Assembly: GCA_000727475.1 (NCBI GenBank)
Contig: KL647305.1
Span: 2,071,324-2,135,323, forward strand
DNA: 64,000 nt
Reading direction: 5' to 3'
DNA from: Sarcocystis neurona
Lineage: Eukaryota > Apicomplexa > Conoidasida > Eucoccidiorida > Sarcocystidae
Shown here: positions 22,695 through 55,394 of the stretch, one piece after another
Layout of the letters: each line of letters opens with the position of its first letter
Position numbering within the stretch: position 1 is the first letter of the stretch
Translations under genes and position numbers: made by a program
The notes under the pieces: generated by a model
Database searches by the model: none
What the model saw: only the letters and a program-made list of their open reading frames with translations
What the model was told of the DNA's origin: nothing

Positions 22695-25600
22695 TGGGTA
22701 TGTACACGTGTGTGCTAACGCGTTCAGATTCGTACGTATCTAACATGTTTCCGAGTTTTCCCTGGGTATGTGCCCACGTAGACGTATATCATATATTCTA
22801 GATTTCGAGTCCTCTCTAGACCATATAGAAAATACTAGCGAGGCGCGAACACAGCTGCACTGGTGGCGCCCTCTTCCACAACACGAGGTCGGCGGCTTTG
22901 ATACGCGGGTGCACTGCGGTGGAGAATTCCCCAACCCCAGCAGCACCACTGGTAGTGGAGCCCGACTAGCAACAGCAGCAGTTGCAGACGATCGTTCACC
23001 GTTCCATCAGCACATGCGACAGAAGCAGCCCCATGCGGCACGAATAGCAGGAGCGGCGACACTGTGCTGTTGCAGCACCCGTGTCCGACCAGCAGGAGCC
23101 GTGCGCGTAATACCCCCAGCAGTGGCAAGAGCCCTCCCGATGGTGTGGATGCTTAGAACTACCGTCCAAAAAGAAGACTACTCTTGTTTTTATTTATTAC
23201 GACTGCAGCTACGTACGTGTGTGCACCCTACAAACGCGTTCACGTGGGAAGGTGAAATGAGTACGTACACTTAGTCTACGCAACACACGTAGTGCAAAAT
23301 CGCGCGGCAGTCTTCGAGTGACCCACAGGAGCGGCGTTGTCTTTCAAAGTTTTAGTCGAATCACCAGGCATGGCGTGCAAGCCTTTCCCAGTACATAGAG
23401 GATGCAGCAGCGGGGGCCTGTTTCCACCATCCCTGGCACGCCTTTCACGCACCAAGTGTTACTCACTCAGACAACTGATGGCTCCTAGTCGCGCCGTCGG
23501 GGGAGCACAGACAGTCACGCATGCCGTTCGTACACTGAGGAAAATACTGCACGTTTATCTATCCATGTATCTCATATATATACATATATATATATATATA
23601 TACGTATGATTGTATAGGTGATTCTACACGTAGGTCTACACAACGGCACACGGGATAAGGGGAATCGCTTCCTTGTGCGACGCCAGCAGAGAAGAGCCCC
23701 TCTTCAGCGATGCGCGGTTTTCGCAGCCACTTTCACTACGACCTCACAGGTGATTATCTCTTGTGTACGCGCGTACGCCTGTCTGTTCATATGCGTCCAA
23801 ATCATGTGGTGTCGCCGAGAAATCAAAGATACATACACAATAAATACGTCTAGGTGTATGTACACATGGAACCTATCTGCATGCGGATAGAGTGTTCGTG
23901 TTAACATGCGCCACCACGTGGTGTGTAGCACGGAGGCCAATTCCGACTTCAGCCGCTAACGATAATACACGCGGTGCTCCCTGGAGGGGCTCTGGCACGT
24001 GTATCGCCATCCATGTGGAAGATGTAGTACTAGACGTATATATTGAACACGTGTGCAAGAAGAGAGCTAGAAGAATGGCAGCTCCGATATCTGATGCGAA
24101 GGTAGTAGAGAATGCCACAAGGGAAGCATTATCGAGGAGAACAGTTGTGTTGTGTCCACTCCTTCACATGCATGATGCCCACGCAGGACTGCCTTCGTCT
24201 GGAATGAAGAGTGGCCTGAAACCTGAGTGTAGGGCAAACTTCATGGGGAGTGACAGGCTGCAGTCAGTAGTAGTAGGGTCTACTACTGTGGATGAAGAAT
24301 CCTAGGACTAACTGACAACTGAAGGAATATATTTTGCAGACCCCTTGTTCGCTGGCATTCGCGCGCGTCTTCACACGTAAACACCTACGTGGCTCTTTTC
24401 AAAGTGACTAAACATATATATATATATATACACACACACTATATAACCTCATTTCTTCCTCTGTTCCCCTCTCTACATGTAAACACACCCACACTCATCT
24501 CCCTCATTTTGGGCTTTCTCTTTCCCCAGCTTTTCTTTTGTGTTCCTTGTTCTGCGCCCGCGTGCACAGGTCTCTCTCCCTCTTTCTAGAAAGCGCGTGA
24601 TATATACCGTGCCGCACACGCAAACCATTGGTCCACCCTTCTCTTTCTCGCCGCCGCGCGAGCGATAAAACTCTCTACCTCCACGTGGTGCATGCAGCAC
24701 CTTACACATTTGTTTCGAGGACAAGTGTGTACAGGCGCGTGTCAGTGTTTTCAAGAGAGACACCGCTCCCTTTTCATGCGGACGAGAGGCTCATCCACCA
24801 CCACGTACTTCAAGAATTGCTACGCATAGAAAACCACCTCTACAGACGTCCAATCAAAAAGGGGTTTATTATGTTTCAGAAAGAGTATGTACATATAAGA
24901 GTGGTACACCGAACGCAACCTGTACATCCATATGTACATGTGTAAACGTCCATACATATACATGCACGTCTCTCTGTATAGGTATACGCATGCGGAGTTA
25001 AGAACGCCGTACACGCACACAAACCTATGAATCTATAATGACGAAGAAACAGCAGGACAAATGGAATAAAGATACTGACATACACACACGTGCAGGTACC
25101 GCATCCACGGGCAAGTGTCGCATGCACGGGGTACCGTTCAGCATCGCATGCATCAGCTGTGTCTATCTCGAAACATTCATATATATATATATATATATAT
25201 ATATCATTCTGCAAAAATGTATGTATTTACATATGCGTATATATATAGTTTATAAATGTTTCGGTCAGGTGTAGAAACTTCCTTCTCTCCTCTCCAAAAA
25301 ATGGTGGCCTTCTCTCTCTGGAGACTGCGTTTCTTCAGCAAGAAACGTGGGCATGCCAGGCAACCCCGTACCGCGCTTACGCACTGGGTCCTCGCATGCA
25401 ATCAAGGCGACGTGTATGCTGTAGCAACAACAGCAGCAGCACCTTTCTGACCAAGTTGCGACAGCACCAGCTGCAGCCCCCCTTCGACAGTGAAGTGCTG
25501 CAGGAATAGCAGCAGTATCGCTGTTGCAGCAGCCGCAGCGACGTGCGCACTGCTATTCGTGCTAGTGCTGCTGCTGCTGTTGCCTTTTCTGTCGTTCTCG

Positions 25601-26210
25601 CGTCTCTCCCCCGTCTGCTGCTGCTCATGCGTACGCGCGGCTATTCGCGCTGCTGCAGCTGCTGCTTCTTCTGCTGTTGTTGCCTCTCTTCGGTCTGCTA
25701 TTGCTGCTGTTTGGCTCTCTGCTGCTGCGTCTCTGTCTCTGTGCTGCTGTTGCTTCTTGAGAGACACAGGAGGTGTACAGCTACCACTGCTTGTGAGGCG
25801 GCAGCGCCGGGCGCGTCCGCCTGCGGCTTCCGCATCTGCGGAGACGTACTAGCGCATTCTCCTCCTCATCCACGTTCTCCCATGCAGCCCCGTAAGCGCA
25901 ACTATTCCTCTTCACCGACGTTACTCTGTACGTCTTACGAATCTCGTCACGTATCTATCTATCTATCTATCTATATACACAGATGGATCTGCGTAGTATC
26001 CACAAAGTCTATCTGTGTCTCTGTATAGAGCTGCATGTAAAAATCGGATGAGGATGCCACAGCCCTACTTATCTCTATATGTGTCTACATATATATATAT
26101 ATATGTAGCTATACATTTATGTGCTGTACGACCTACGCACAGATATGATTGTGTAGCTGATAGAAGAGGGTGTCTTGTTCTTCGTCGAAATACACAGTTA
26201 CAGGAAAAAA
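22695..26210. other. Gap between the membrane-protein exon and the E3 3' end
   Basis: Contains two isolated plus-strand open frames that I cannot assign (22768-23274 and 23892-24305), TA microsatellites at 23575-23605, 24412-24432 and 25178-25205, a CTT/TCT-rich stretch at 24450-24600, a CTG-rich block at 25490-25760 and a CTAT run at 25950-25980. The E3 transcript should end here on the minus strand, but I cannot choose a polyadenylation site. Confidence 0.4.
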
Positions 26211-45867
<19,657 letters not shown>

Positions 45868-48800
45868 ATGCAGTCGCTTCTACTCAGGTCCGGGGAAGCC
45901 GCCCTCTCGTCGTGGCCAGCGCCGGCGCACCTCTTACGTGCTGCTGCAGCTCTTCCTTCGGCTGCTACTACCCGGACGACAGCTGCAGCACCAGCTCGTA
46001 GTGCTACTTTACCTTCTCCTTCTTCTCGTCGTCTTCCTGCGTCTTGTTCCTCTTCTCTTGTCAGGTCTGCTGCTTTTCCCTCCTCCACTGTAGTCGCTGC
46101 TTTTGCTCCTCAAGCGGGGAGTCCGTCCGCCGCAGCTCGTGCTGCTGCTGCTGGTGCTGGCGCTAGAGCGCTGAGGCATGTGACTGTCCCGTCTTCTCCG
46201 ACTGCTGCCTCTTTCCCGGGGCCATGCATAGCTTTCTGTCGCCTTTTTACCTCTTCCGGCCGCTTCCCGCCCGCTTGCAGACTGCCCGTCACCCACGCGT
46301 GTCGTCCCCAGCAACAGGTAGAGCAGCTGAGGCAGCAGCAGCAGCAGCCGCAGCAGCAGCAGCAGCTGGAGAATGACTCCGCCTGGGATACATCGTCGAC
46401 AGTTTCTCGCTCTGCGACGACGTATGGACCCGCCGACACGTTCGCCCTTCGTCCGCAACCAAGATTCTTCCCGTCTTTCCACGGAAGGGCGCTGCTACCC
46501 TGCAGCGGCATCTCCGGCAGCTACAGCAGCCGGCTCCCCTGCAGCAACAGCTGCATCCCCTGCAACCGCAGCAGGAGCTCACACCGCTGCGTTCTTGAGG
46601 CGACCCTGTGGAAAACGCAGCAGACAAATGGCGGTCCCTCCCTTTCTACGCAGCGACGCTATCTCGGCAACGAAGTGACTGGCCCGCAGTTCGATCTGTT
46701 CAACCCTCGAAGCATCGACGTAAATATATCTCTGCTGACTCTGCGCATGTGCAGTCTTCACTTTGTCCCTTCTGCGGCTGATTCTTCTCAACAGACATCT
46801 ACTCGTAAATTTGCGTGTATGTCTCTGTTGCTTTGAATACGTGAATGTCTGTCTCTGAGCAATTACCCTCAACACAGCAGCTGCAGCAGCAACGGACGAC
46901 CTGCAGAGCATCCTTTCGTCGAAAGCAAAACGTGTCACCGCATGTGTGTGTACCTACGAGCGCATATGAGCGCTGCTGGTGTTAGTGCAGCTGGCTCCAA
47001 GAACACCAGGACACCGCAACATTACGTGGGCGCCTCCGCTTGGGACTTACGTAAAGCAGATGGAAGCATTTCAATCGCAGTAACAGTTCTCATGCACGGG
47101 GCACTTACACATACATAGGCATTTCTATGCACACGTATACATATATATATATATATACACGCACATATGCATATACATGTCTGCGTATACACCTCTCCCT
47201 ATGCATATGCATATATATATATCTTTCTGTACATGTATCTCTGTATGTATATATACATATATATATGTATTTATGTATATTTGTGAAGATCTCTCTCTAC
47301 ATATATATATCTATATATATACACATATGCGTACCCATATGAGTGTGTACATCTCTCCCTACGCATATCTCTAAATATGTATGTATGTATGTATAAGTAT
47401 TCATGTATATATATATACACACATTTCGCACTTAGGTAGAGAAGGCAGATGGGTTTAGATGTGTTAGTATATTGCAGCCTGCATGTGGCAGTCTCGTTCT
47501 CGCTTCCACCACGTCGGAAACACTGACACTTCTCCACGAGGTAGCATATACACATACACTTATGTATACATAAATAATATATATGTACGTGTCTGTCTCA
47601 GTAGACATATATATATATGAATATGCGCATGTATACATAAATCTATACGTACATGTCTGTCTCTTCCTATGTACACATACACATATATGTATATAGATAG
47701 ATATGCATCTGTCTGTGTGCATATATATGCGTATGTGTCCATAAATGTATATGCACATGTCCGTCTCTTCCTACGTACATATATTCACATATATGTATAT
47801 ATATATGTATAAATGCTTCCACTTCACTGCATAAATATATGTATATATATACATGTCTGTGCACACCTCCCTGCATAGAGAGACGCATATATGGAGATAT
47901 ATATAAATATATGTGTACGTGACGCTTCTATAGAGTAGGCGTGGACAGGTTTTTGTGGTCGTATATATACTCGCGTATCTGTGAATATCTTCTCCACGCG
48001 TTGTCTCCATCGTTTTTGCTGACCGTAGTGACACGATCGCTGCGGCTTCCTTCCGACATATGTCCCTCTTCTCCCTGCCTCTTCCTCTGCGTATGCGTGA
48101 GTCTGCTTCGCCCGTGAAGGATGGGCCACTTGCTTGCATGCGTCGCCTCATCTATTCTCGCTCTTTCTCTGCAATATATATTTGTAGATTTATAGGTCGA
48201 TAGACAGACAAATAGGTACTGCTCCTGCCTCACTCGGCCTCTCTACATATGTTCGTATATAGATTCCTCCTAGGTAAGTAGATAGATAGACGCTGTTCGT
48301 AGGACGCCCCCTCAATATATGCGTATATTTGTAGATCTACAGGCAGATAGATACTGCTTATAGGTGAACCTTTCTCTCTGTGTGTCTGCGTATATACATA
48401 TGTTCATAGATGTGTTGATAGGAAAAGAGATAGATGGTGATGCTCCTAGGGGACTGTCTCTTTCTATATGTGTATATTTATAGACTGGCGGGTGGATAGA
48501 TAAATACTGCTTGTGAGTGACAGCTGAGAGAAAGGAGGCCACCTCCTGCGCCTGCACTCCACGGTCTCGAGGTGCTGCAGTTTGTACGTCTGCGCGGTGC
48601 CCCTCTGCCGAGACGCAGCTCCGATTTCCTTGCCAGCCTCTCTCTACCTGCGTATTCTTCTCTATCGAACTATCAGCAGATACTCGCCTTTGCCCATCGT
48701 CCGACGACACCTACAGTCACCCACATTCAATGTATATAGAGAGAAAGGAAAAGACAGACAGAGAGAGATAGGTGATTAGATAGGTATATAGATAGGCTTG

Positions 48801-50900
48801 TACACGTATATGTACGCGCGTCTCTCTGTAGGCACTGAGAATATACATATATATATATATTTACAGGTGTCCAAGATATACATATACATATATATATATA
48901 TATGGGTATGTATACACGTAGATATATAGATAGGCAGGTAAGTAGGTAGCAGATATATATGTAGATATATAGATCGGCAGATAAATGTATGTGTATATGT
49001 GTGCGTAGGTCTGCAGCATGTACACACATATGCATATATGTACATATGAATTTTCACGTATGTATTGTGTATGTATAGATTTGCATAGAGTTCAATAGGA
49101 GCATACACGTGAACGAATACGTATGCGATTCTTGAATATCTATAATATAAACACACATATATATATATATATATGTCAATGTCTGTGACGGCGTCTGGAG
49201 AGAGATGTATGCGATCTGCATGCGTTGCAGAAGACCAGAGGCAGCCGGCAAATGTATGTGTGTGTGGATGAGTAGAAGACACGTGCTCGCTCGCTCGCCT
49301 CTATACAGGGGGGGCGTCGATGATCTACGCAGACTATATATATGTATGTATATATGTATGTGCATATATACATGTATAGAGAGCTCTCTGCCCCCTCTGT
49401 GGATAAGAGCAGCCTGTGTCTTTTTTTCTGCGAAACGCGCGTTTGCCGGGGAAAACGAGGAAGGAGCGACAGTTACGCGGGGGGAGGAGGGGGTCCACCC
49501 TTGTCGAGAGGGGCCCTTTCTCCTTGTCTCGGTCACCTAAACGTCTCCACTGCCGTCACGACGGGAATACACGGAGAGCGGAAAGAGAGAGAGACAGACA
49601 GGCGCAGAGAGAAAGGAAGGACGAGAAGGACAGACACACAGAGAGACAAAAAGAGAGAGACAGGGGGGGAGAAGGAGAGACACGGAGACAGAAAGAGAAA
49701 TACTACGCACAGAGTGACAGACACACACGGAGACACGGAGACAGAGAGACAGGGAGACAGAGAGAGGGGAAGGCTACTTGACTTTCTTGGTGGAAATCTA
49801 AGAAGTGGTCGGCGAGTGCAGAGAGGAGCTTCTGTAAGCGTCAGCAGTTCGGAACGACGCGTGAGCGACCGTCCGCGGGGTGACCTCTTTTTGACAGCAG
49901 CTACGCTCTCCCACATTCTCCGCTGTTCGTCGCTCTCTTCTTCTCCGTTTCCCCTCTCTGGCCGTCTCTCTTCTCGGTACATGTGGCACTTTTCCACGTA
50001 GGTCTCCTACTACTACTACTAGCAGGACTACAACAACTCCTACTAATCCTACTAGCACAGGGGTTTTACTACGACTACTACTACTAGTACGACTACTACT
50101 ATTACTCTTACTATTACTACCTATCCTCGTAGTACTATTACTAGTCGTACTGCTTCAACAAGTGCTACTACCAGAACTACCTATTCTTACTACTACTACT
50201 ACTACTCCTCTTAGTATGCAGCGAGTACTACTGCTACTTCTATTACTACTATTCCTACTACTGCTAATACTCCTAGTATTACTACGTATATATACTCACA
50301 GAGTGATGCGTTCAAATACGTATATGTGTACGTGGGTAAGCGGATGATGGCATTTCCTTCCTACGTTGCTTGTGTTTGCGTGTGTGAATAATTGTTTTTC
50401 TTCGATACTCTTCTTGCGTATTTTCTGTTTGGTGCTGCATGTGGTGGCATCAGCTCAAGACGGAGGCGCACTTTGCAGGGCGGTTGTTCTGCGGGTCGCC
50501 GACTCTGTCGTACTGGGAGTTCCAGCAGAACTGCGTGTCTCTGCGGGTGTTTCTCTTCTTGGGAATTTTGCTGCTGGGAGCCGCCGACTTCCTCGTCTTT
50601 CGCCCCGTGTCTTCTGCCTATTGGAGTCTTCGTTGGTCTCCACTGCGCTGGCCGCGTTCTCTGCAGCAGCTTTTTTTCCCTCCCAAAGGCGACATCTTTG
50701 CGTATGCAGCAGCCGGCGAACGCGCAGCAGCAGACGGCAGCTGCATCCACACAGAGGCTTGCGCCGCTTTCCTCTCTCTGGTATACGGCTGCCACTTCCC
50801 TCCGCCAACACCGGCTGCATTGGCGCGGCCCGCCGCTGCTGCCTCTGACAAAAAGCAGGCCGCAGCTGCCGTGCCGACTGCGGCCAAAGGATCGCGCTAA
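45868..50900 (+). CDS. Unrecognised mitochondrial-like single-pass membrane protein, two-exon model
   Basis: Exon 1 (45868-46719, 284 codons) begins MQSLLLRSGEAALSSW and is rich in Ala, Ser and Arg with few acidic residues, like a mitochondrial presequence. It then has a short Gln run (46315-46370) and ends in a conserved-looking stretch (RRYLGNEVTGPQFDLFNPRS) before the donor GTAAAT. Exon 2 (50454-50900, 148 codons, TAA stop) starts after GGTGGCATCAG with LKTEAHFAGRLFC. It carries one membrane helix (RVFLFLGILLLGAADFLVF) and a basic, aromatic segment, ending in an Ala-rich tail. Both junctions are phase 0, giving 432 residues across a 3.7-kb intron. The layout resembles accessory subunits of respiratory complexes, but I recognise no family. 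Extra exons could lie between the two. Confidence 0.45.
47110..49390. repeat. TA/CATA-rich microsatellite region
   Basis: Many (TA)n blocks, for example 47143-47157, 48848-48861, 48890-48902 and 49156-49173, amid sequence rich in TATATG and CATACA. It also has related segments around ACGTGTCTGTCTC (47588, 47650, 47755). All are intronic in the 45868-50900 model; the open frames inside are Tyr/Ile/His repeats. Confidence 0.7.
50003..50290. repeat. ACT/AGT trinucleotide-rich tract
   Basis: About 290 bp of interrupted TAC/ACT triplets, unlike the CAG triplets found elsewhere. It lies in the intron of the 45868-50900 model, 160 nt before its second exon. Confidence 0.8.
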
Positions 50901-51543
50901 GCGCTCCCTCCCAGGCAGATCGGGAGAGCAGTGTACGAGCACCACCAGCAGCTGTAGTCGCAGCACCGGCAGTAACAACAGCAGCAGCAACGAGTAAGAG
51001 TGACACGTCCGCACTCCACGACGACGATGTGACATCTCGTGTATTTGCTGCAAGAACGGAGACAAACAGCAGGACAAGCGGACGGCGGGAAACTCGTGGT
51101 GAGGGAGAGCACGGCAGAAGAGCGAGCGCAGCAGCAGGGGTGCCGGCGATCCGGTGCAAGAGCAACAGCAGCAGCAACAACGGTAGCCCCAGCAGCGTCC
51201 TGGGGGACACAATGTTGCAGCTTCCTGGTTTTTCCGGGGCACAGTTGCAAGGGCCGATGCCTTCGTCTGCAGCAGCATCAACCCTGTGTGAGATAACGCG
51301 GTGTGGAGCCGCACTACTGACAACGAAGCTGCAGCAGCAGTAATGCCAGTATGTCGTCCATGCATATTAAAAAGATATATTCGGAGGTGCACGTAATGTT
51401 CAAAGAGGCTGCAAAAGGTTCCGGGTGCAGAGACGGTTGAGAAGAGGAAATTACCTGCTGTCGATTTGTGCGACGTTACCCTATCTACACGGCATCCTAA
51501 GTGCACTGCCATCGAATGGATACGCGGCTGTGATGTGGATGGG

Positions 51544-51966
51544 GTGTACGTACACTGTGTGTCTGCGGGGTTTGTGCAGATGACGGGTGTATGTGCACGG
51601 TTGGTTGTGGCAACGCATGCCTACACGACGTTAGAGCGGGGTGTACGTACACTCCGTGATGGGTGTTTGTGCACGGTTGGTTGTGGTAGGTATGGGTACA
51701 CGACGTTGAAGCGGGATGTACGTACACTTCATTTGTTGTGATGGGTGAAGAAGGCACATCCGTCGGTGTTCATGGAGTGTACATACATCCGATTCCTTAA
51801 AAGGGCTGACGGCACATCCGTCGGGTGTTAGTAGGGTGAACGTGCATCCCATTTCTCATAATGGGTGCGGGCACATCCCCTGTTCTTGAGAGAGGGTGGA
51901 CGTACATTACAGTTCTCGTGATGAGGTGAGGGCACATTCCGAGTTGTTGATGGGGTGTACGTACAC
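51544..51966. repeat. Degenerate ~60-bp tandem repeat with palindromic core GTGTACGTACAC
   Basis: The core or a close variant starts at 51544, 51641, 51716, 51777, 51836, 51896 and 51955. The last intervals are 61, 59, 60 and 59 bp; the earlier ones are 97 and 75 bp. Units also share GGCACATCC and TGATGGGTG words. Exact copies of the 12-bp palindrome recur outside the array at 27565, 36426 and 53572. Confidence 0.85.
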
Positions 51967-53571
51967 TGCGTTTTGCGGACGTACACTGTCGAGGTTGCGC
52001 ATTTTCTTCGTGCGTCAGACGCGTGTGGACTCCCAGCACGCCTGACGGAAGGTCCCGCAGTTTCTGGTCCCGTAGTCATGTCTCCTTGCAGCATCGTGCG
52101 CACGAGCAACACCAGCAGCGTGAGGTGCTCTGGAAACCGACGTACGTATGTACACGTACATAAATACGCACGGGCGTGTAACAGATCGAAAGTATCTGCA
52201 CACACGTGCGTAGACAGACGCTTTCTGTACGTCCGCAACTCTTTACGCACTCGTCAGTTGGGGTGAAGACGACGTTGCGTCCTGCGTAGGCTCCCGCCTA
52301 GTAGCCGCTGTGCGTCACTTTTCCGCAGCAGCATCTCAAGCGTCGCGTCCTGCGTCTCTGAGTTTCTACTGCGTGCAGCAGTCGCTGCTCAGCCACTCGT
52401 TTGGAGAGGACTGCCCTCAGGAAGTGGGCGCAAGACTGGCGTGGCCGTGACGGCTGCGCCTTTTCTGTTGAGCTGCCGCTGCAGCAGAGACGGGCGATGC
52501 AGCGAACATGTGGACACGGCGACAGAGAGAAAGGGAGACAGGAGGAGAAACACAAAGGAAGAGAGACAGAGACAGAGAGCAAGAGGGGGACAGACAGTCA
52601 GAGAGGCAGGTAGGTAAAAAGTAAAGAAGTAACGACGAATATAGGGCTAGCACAGCAGTTCTCTGGTGCGACAACTTTGGAAGTCACGGCTCTTGTTTGT
52701 TGAGAAGAGGTTCCCCAAGCCCGACGTCCTGCGACGTGTCTAGCGATGACGCAGCTGTATAACGTGTGGCTGCGCGCGCACGAGCACCGCCGCAGCAACA
52801 GTCGAGCAGCCGTTCCAACAACGTTACTGAGGAGGCAGTATTGCGTTCTTCAATTTTCGCTCGTCGCGTGCCCGGCAAAGGCGGCCGACTCGTCTAGTGC
52901 CAGAGTCAGTCCGCTGTGCGATTCGGTGTTTGAGGCCACTACCATCGTCGGGCGTGGCATGCAGCAGTGCAGTGGGCAGACGCTCTCTTCCTGAAACGTA
53001 GCAATAGCTCTGCTGCTGCAGCAGTTCTGGTGCCCATGCTTGATGTACGCGCGAGCTCTGCGGCAAGCGTCACGCTGCTTGGCTGTCGGCCACACTAAAC
53101 GGGGGGTTGAGCTACGCTGCTGTAAACGACTTGAGCACGAGCTGGAGCAACAGCTACAATTAAAACAGGGCAGCAGCTTTGCCCCTCCTGTAGCTGCCGG
53201 GGCAGCTACCGTAGACGCAGGAGCTCATTTTGAAGAATCAACTGTTCCAGCTTTGTGCGCACGACGCAGGCAGAGGACACTTGATGAAGAGGTGCAAGAA
53301 ATAGCGAAACACAGAGGTCCACAGTAAAGCCGTCGTGGACGATGATTGAGGACTGCGCAGCGCGTGTTTACTCCCTACAGCCACTCGCGAAGAAATTCAC
53401 GGGTTCTTCCGCTATCTCGTCGCAAGAGGAGCTGACAGAAACAAATTCATCAGCTCGGCAGCTGGTCCTGCGCGGAGCCTTTACCAAGTGTCTGTACAGC
53501 GCACCGACGTGTCGCCGCAGTCAACAAGGAGCAGATGACTGTGCGGCAGGGTGTGGTTACACTGAGCTAGG

Positions 53572-53583
53572 GTGTACGTACAC
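53572..53583. repeat. Dispersed palindrome GTGTACGTACAC
   Basis: Exact 12-bp copy about 1.6 kb from the tandem array. Confidence 0.7.
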
Positions 53584-54909
53584 CACCGTGGGCGGCCACT
53601 GTGTACGCCCCGCAACAGGCACTCTCGCAGAGAGATGAGCAAACTCGTCTGCACATTAGTGTGAAACCACTTTGTAGCCACTGCATGCATCGGAGTACGC
53701 ATGCGACAGAGACATCACCGCGCAACATACACGCACCTATGCATACCACCCATACACTAGACGCATGTGTGCGTACACACACACACACACATGTACGTAT
53801 ACGGTGAGGCACTCGTACACGCCTATAAGCATGCACCACCGATCACATTACGTACACGTACGCTTCTCGCCAGCAGCTCTGTGACCACATCCACAGGAAC
53901 GCATATATCTCAATTCTCTGCAAAAATTTAGTGGGCGTCGACATGAAATCTTCTCACGGCGACTGAAACCTATACACACGCATGTATCCATGCGCGTAAA
54001 AAATGCTGCAAAGCTCTCGGTGTCATGGTTTTTTTTTTTTCACGTGCTCAAAATGAATAGATACTTCTAAAGCAGAGGGGTGAAACTTCTGCTCACTCAG
54101 CGACCTCTCACATATACGCATGCATGCAAACAGATGCGAGTCGGGATTTATTTATTATCCTACCTGCACCTTTGCTCAAACATCTACACAGACCTGTACC
54201 ATTGTACATATATTTATATATATGTATATATGCATATGTATTACTTTCGTCGTTCGCGTTCTGCCTCTCTCGCGATATGTGTGTAGCCCTATGGCACCTT
54301 TTGGGGGTGCTATTCGAAGAGAAGGAAGCTGACACGAAAAGGCCATCGGCGCAATCAGGGCCGGCGGGGCGTCTGCACCTAAAACGCATCTGGAATTGTC
54401 TACGCTGTACTACCCAAAACCTAAGTATACGTGAGCGTACAAGAAGCGACGCGCGGTACTTACTCGGTGCTCAGAATAAAGCTTTGAAAAAATCGTAATC
54501 TCCACTCTCTCTCTACATATATATAGTATGTAGCACATAGCACACGCCAAGTGACAACCACACAGACACACAGATTATCTCTGCGTAGGTGTATCCTTGC
54601 GGACGGTATTGAAAGTAGCTGAATGAAAAACCGGGAACTGATGTGATACGGTAACCCGTGTTTCCTTGTCTGGGGTGCCTGAAAGGTTGGAGAAGCTGCG
54701 CCCAGGCTGGACACCGCCAAAGACAGGGGAGCACGGACAAATTGCACGAGCGTCGGAACGCCTGTTACACGCGCTGAAGTAGACGGAAATCATAAGTGGA
54801 CGACTGCTAAAGCAGCAACGTGTGTTCTGCTCTATCTACATACCTTACTGGTTGTTTAATTATTACTTACCGACCTACCTATTAAGGTATAATACATCTG
54901 GAAAATCCA

Positions 54910-54943
<34 letters not shown>

Positions 54944-55394
54944 CGGAGAGGCAGTGGACAGCAGGCTGCGTAGAGCAGCATCTTTGAGCTACTACTCTCG
55001 CTAAATTTTGCATACTACTGGGAAATGGTCCTCGTTATTGATAAAGTGATATTCACAGCAGAACACTTGTCAGTCTTCAGTATATTCGAGACGAATTCCT
55101 TTTTCCCGGCTGCATCCTCGTCTCTCCGCCGCGACCCTTCCTGCCGCTGGTGCACAGCAGCCGCTGTTGTCGTGTAACGAGTGCTGTTTGGGTGCTGCAG
55201 CGCGTGCTTCCTCTCACGCTGCTGTCACTTTCTTTTCCTTCCTGTTTTCTTTTTTTCTCGTCTTCCTCTTCTCCTCCTCCTCTGTCCCTTCTTCTTCTTG
55301 TTCTTCTGCTCAATCGCTCGCGCTGTTTCTCCTCCATGTTACCCGTCCGCTCTTCCTGCGTCTTCTCTTCTGTTTCGTGCTACCGGCGCCGGGG

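Larger units (their letters stand above)
50901..55394. other. Gap with repeat array and unassigned ORFs
   Basis: 50930-51345 is CAG-rich. 51544-51966 is a ~60-bp repeat array listed separately. 52260-53640 has several open frames of 60-100 residues on both strands (for example 53040-53327 and 53342-53638, plus) with balanced composition but no recognised domain. 53640-55080 holds CA/TA-rich sequence, including a pure TA block at 54915-54940. 55130-55390 is pyrimidine-rich on the plus strand. Confidence 0.35.

Noticed and set aside
50361..51512. 383-codon minus-strand ORF
   Set aside because: The plus strand here has an acceptor, a membrane helix and a proper stop; the minus frame is Ser/Cys/Leu-rich and looks like a shadow.
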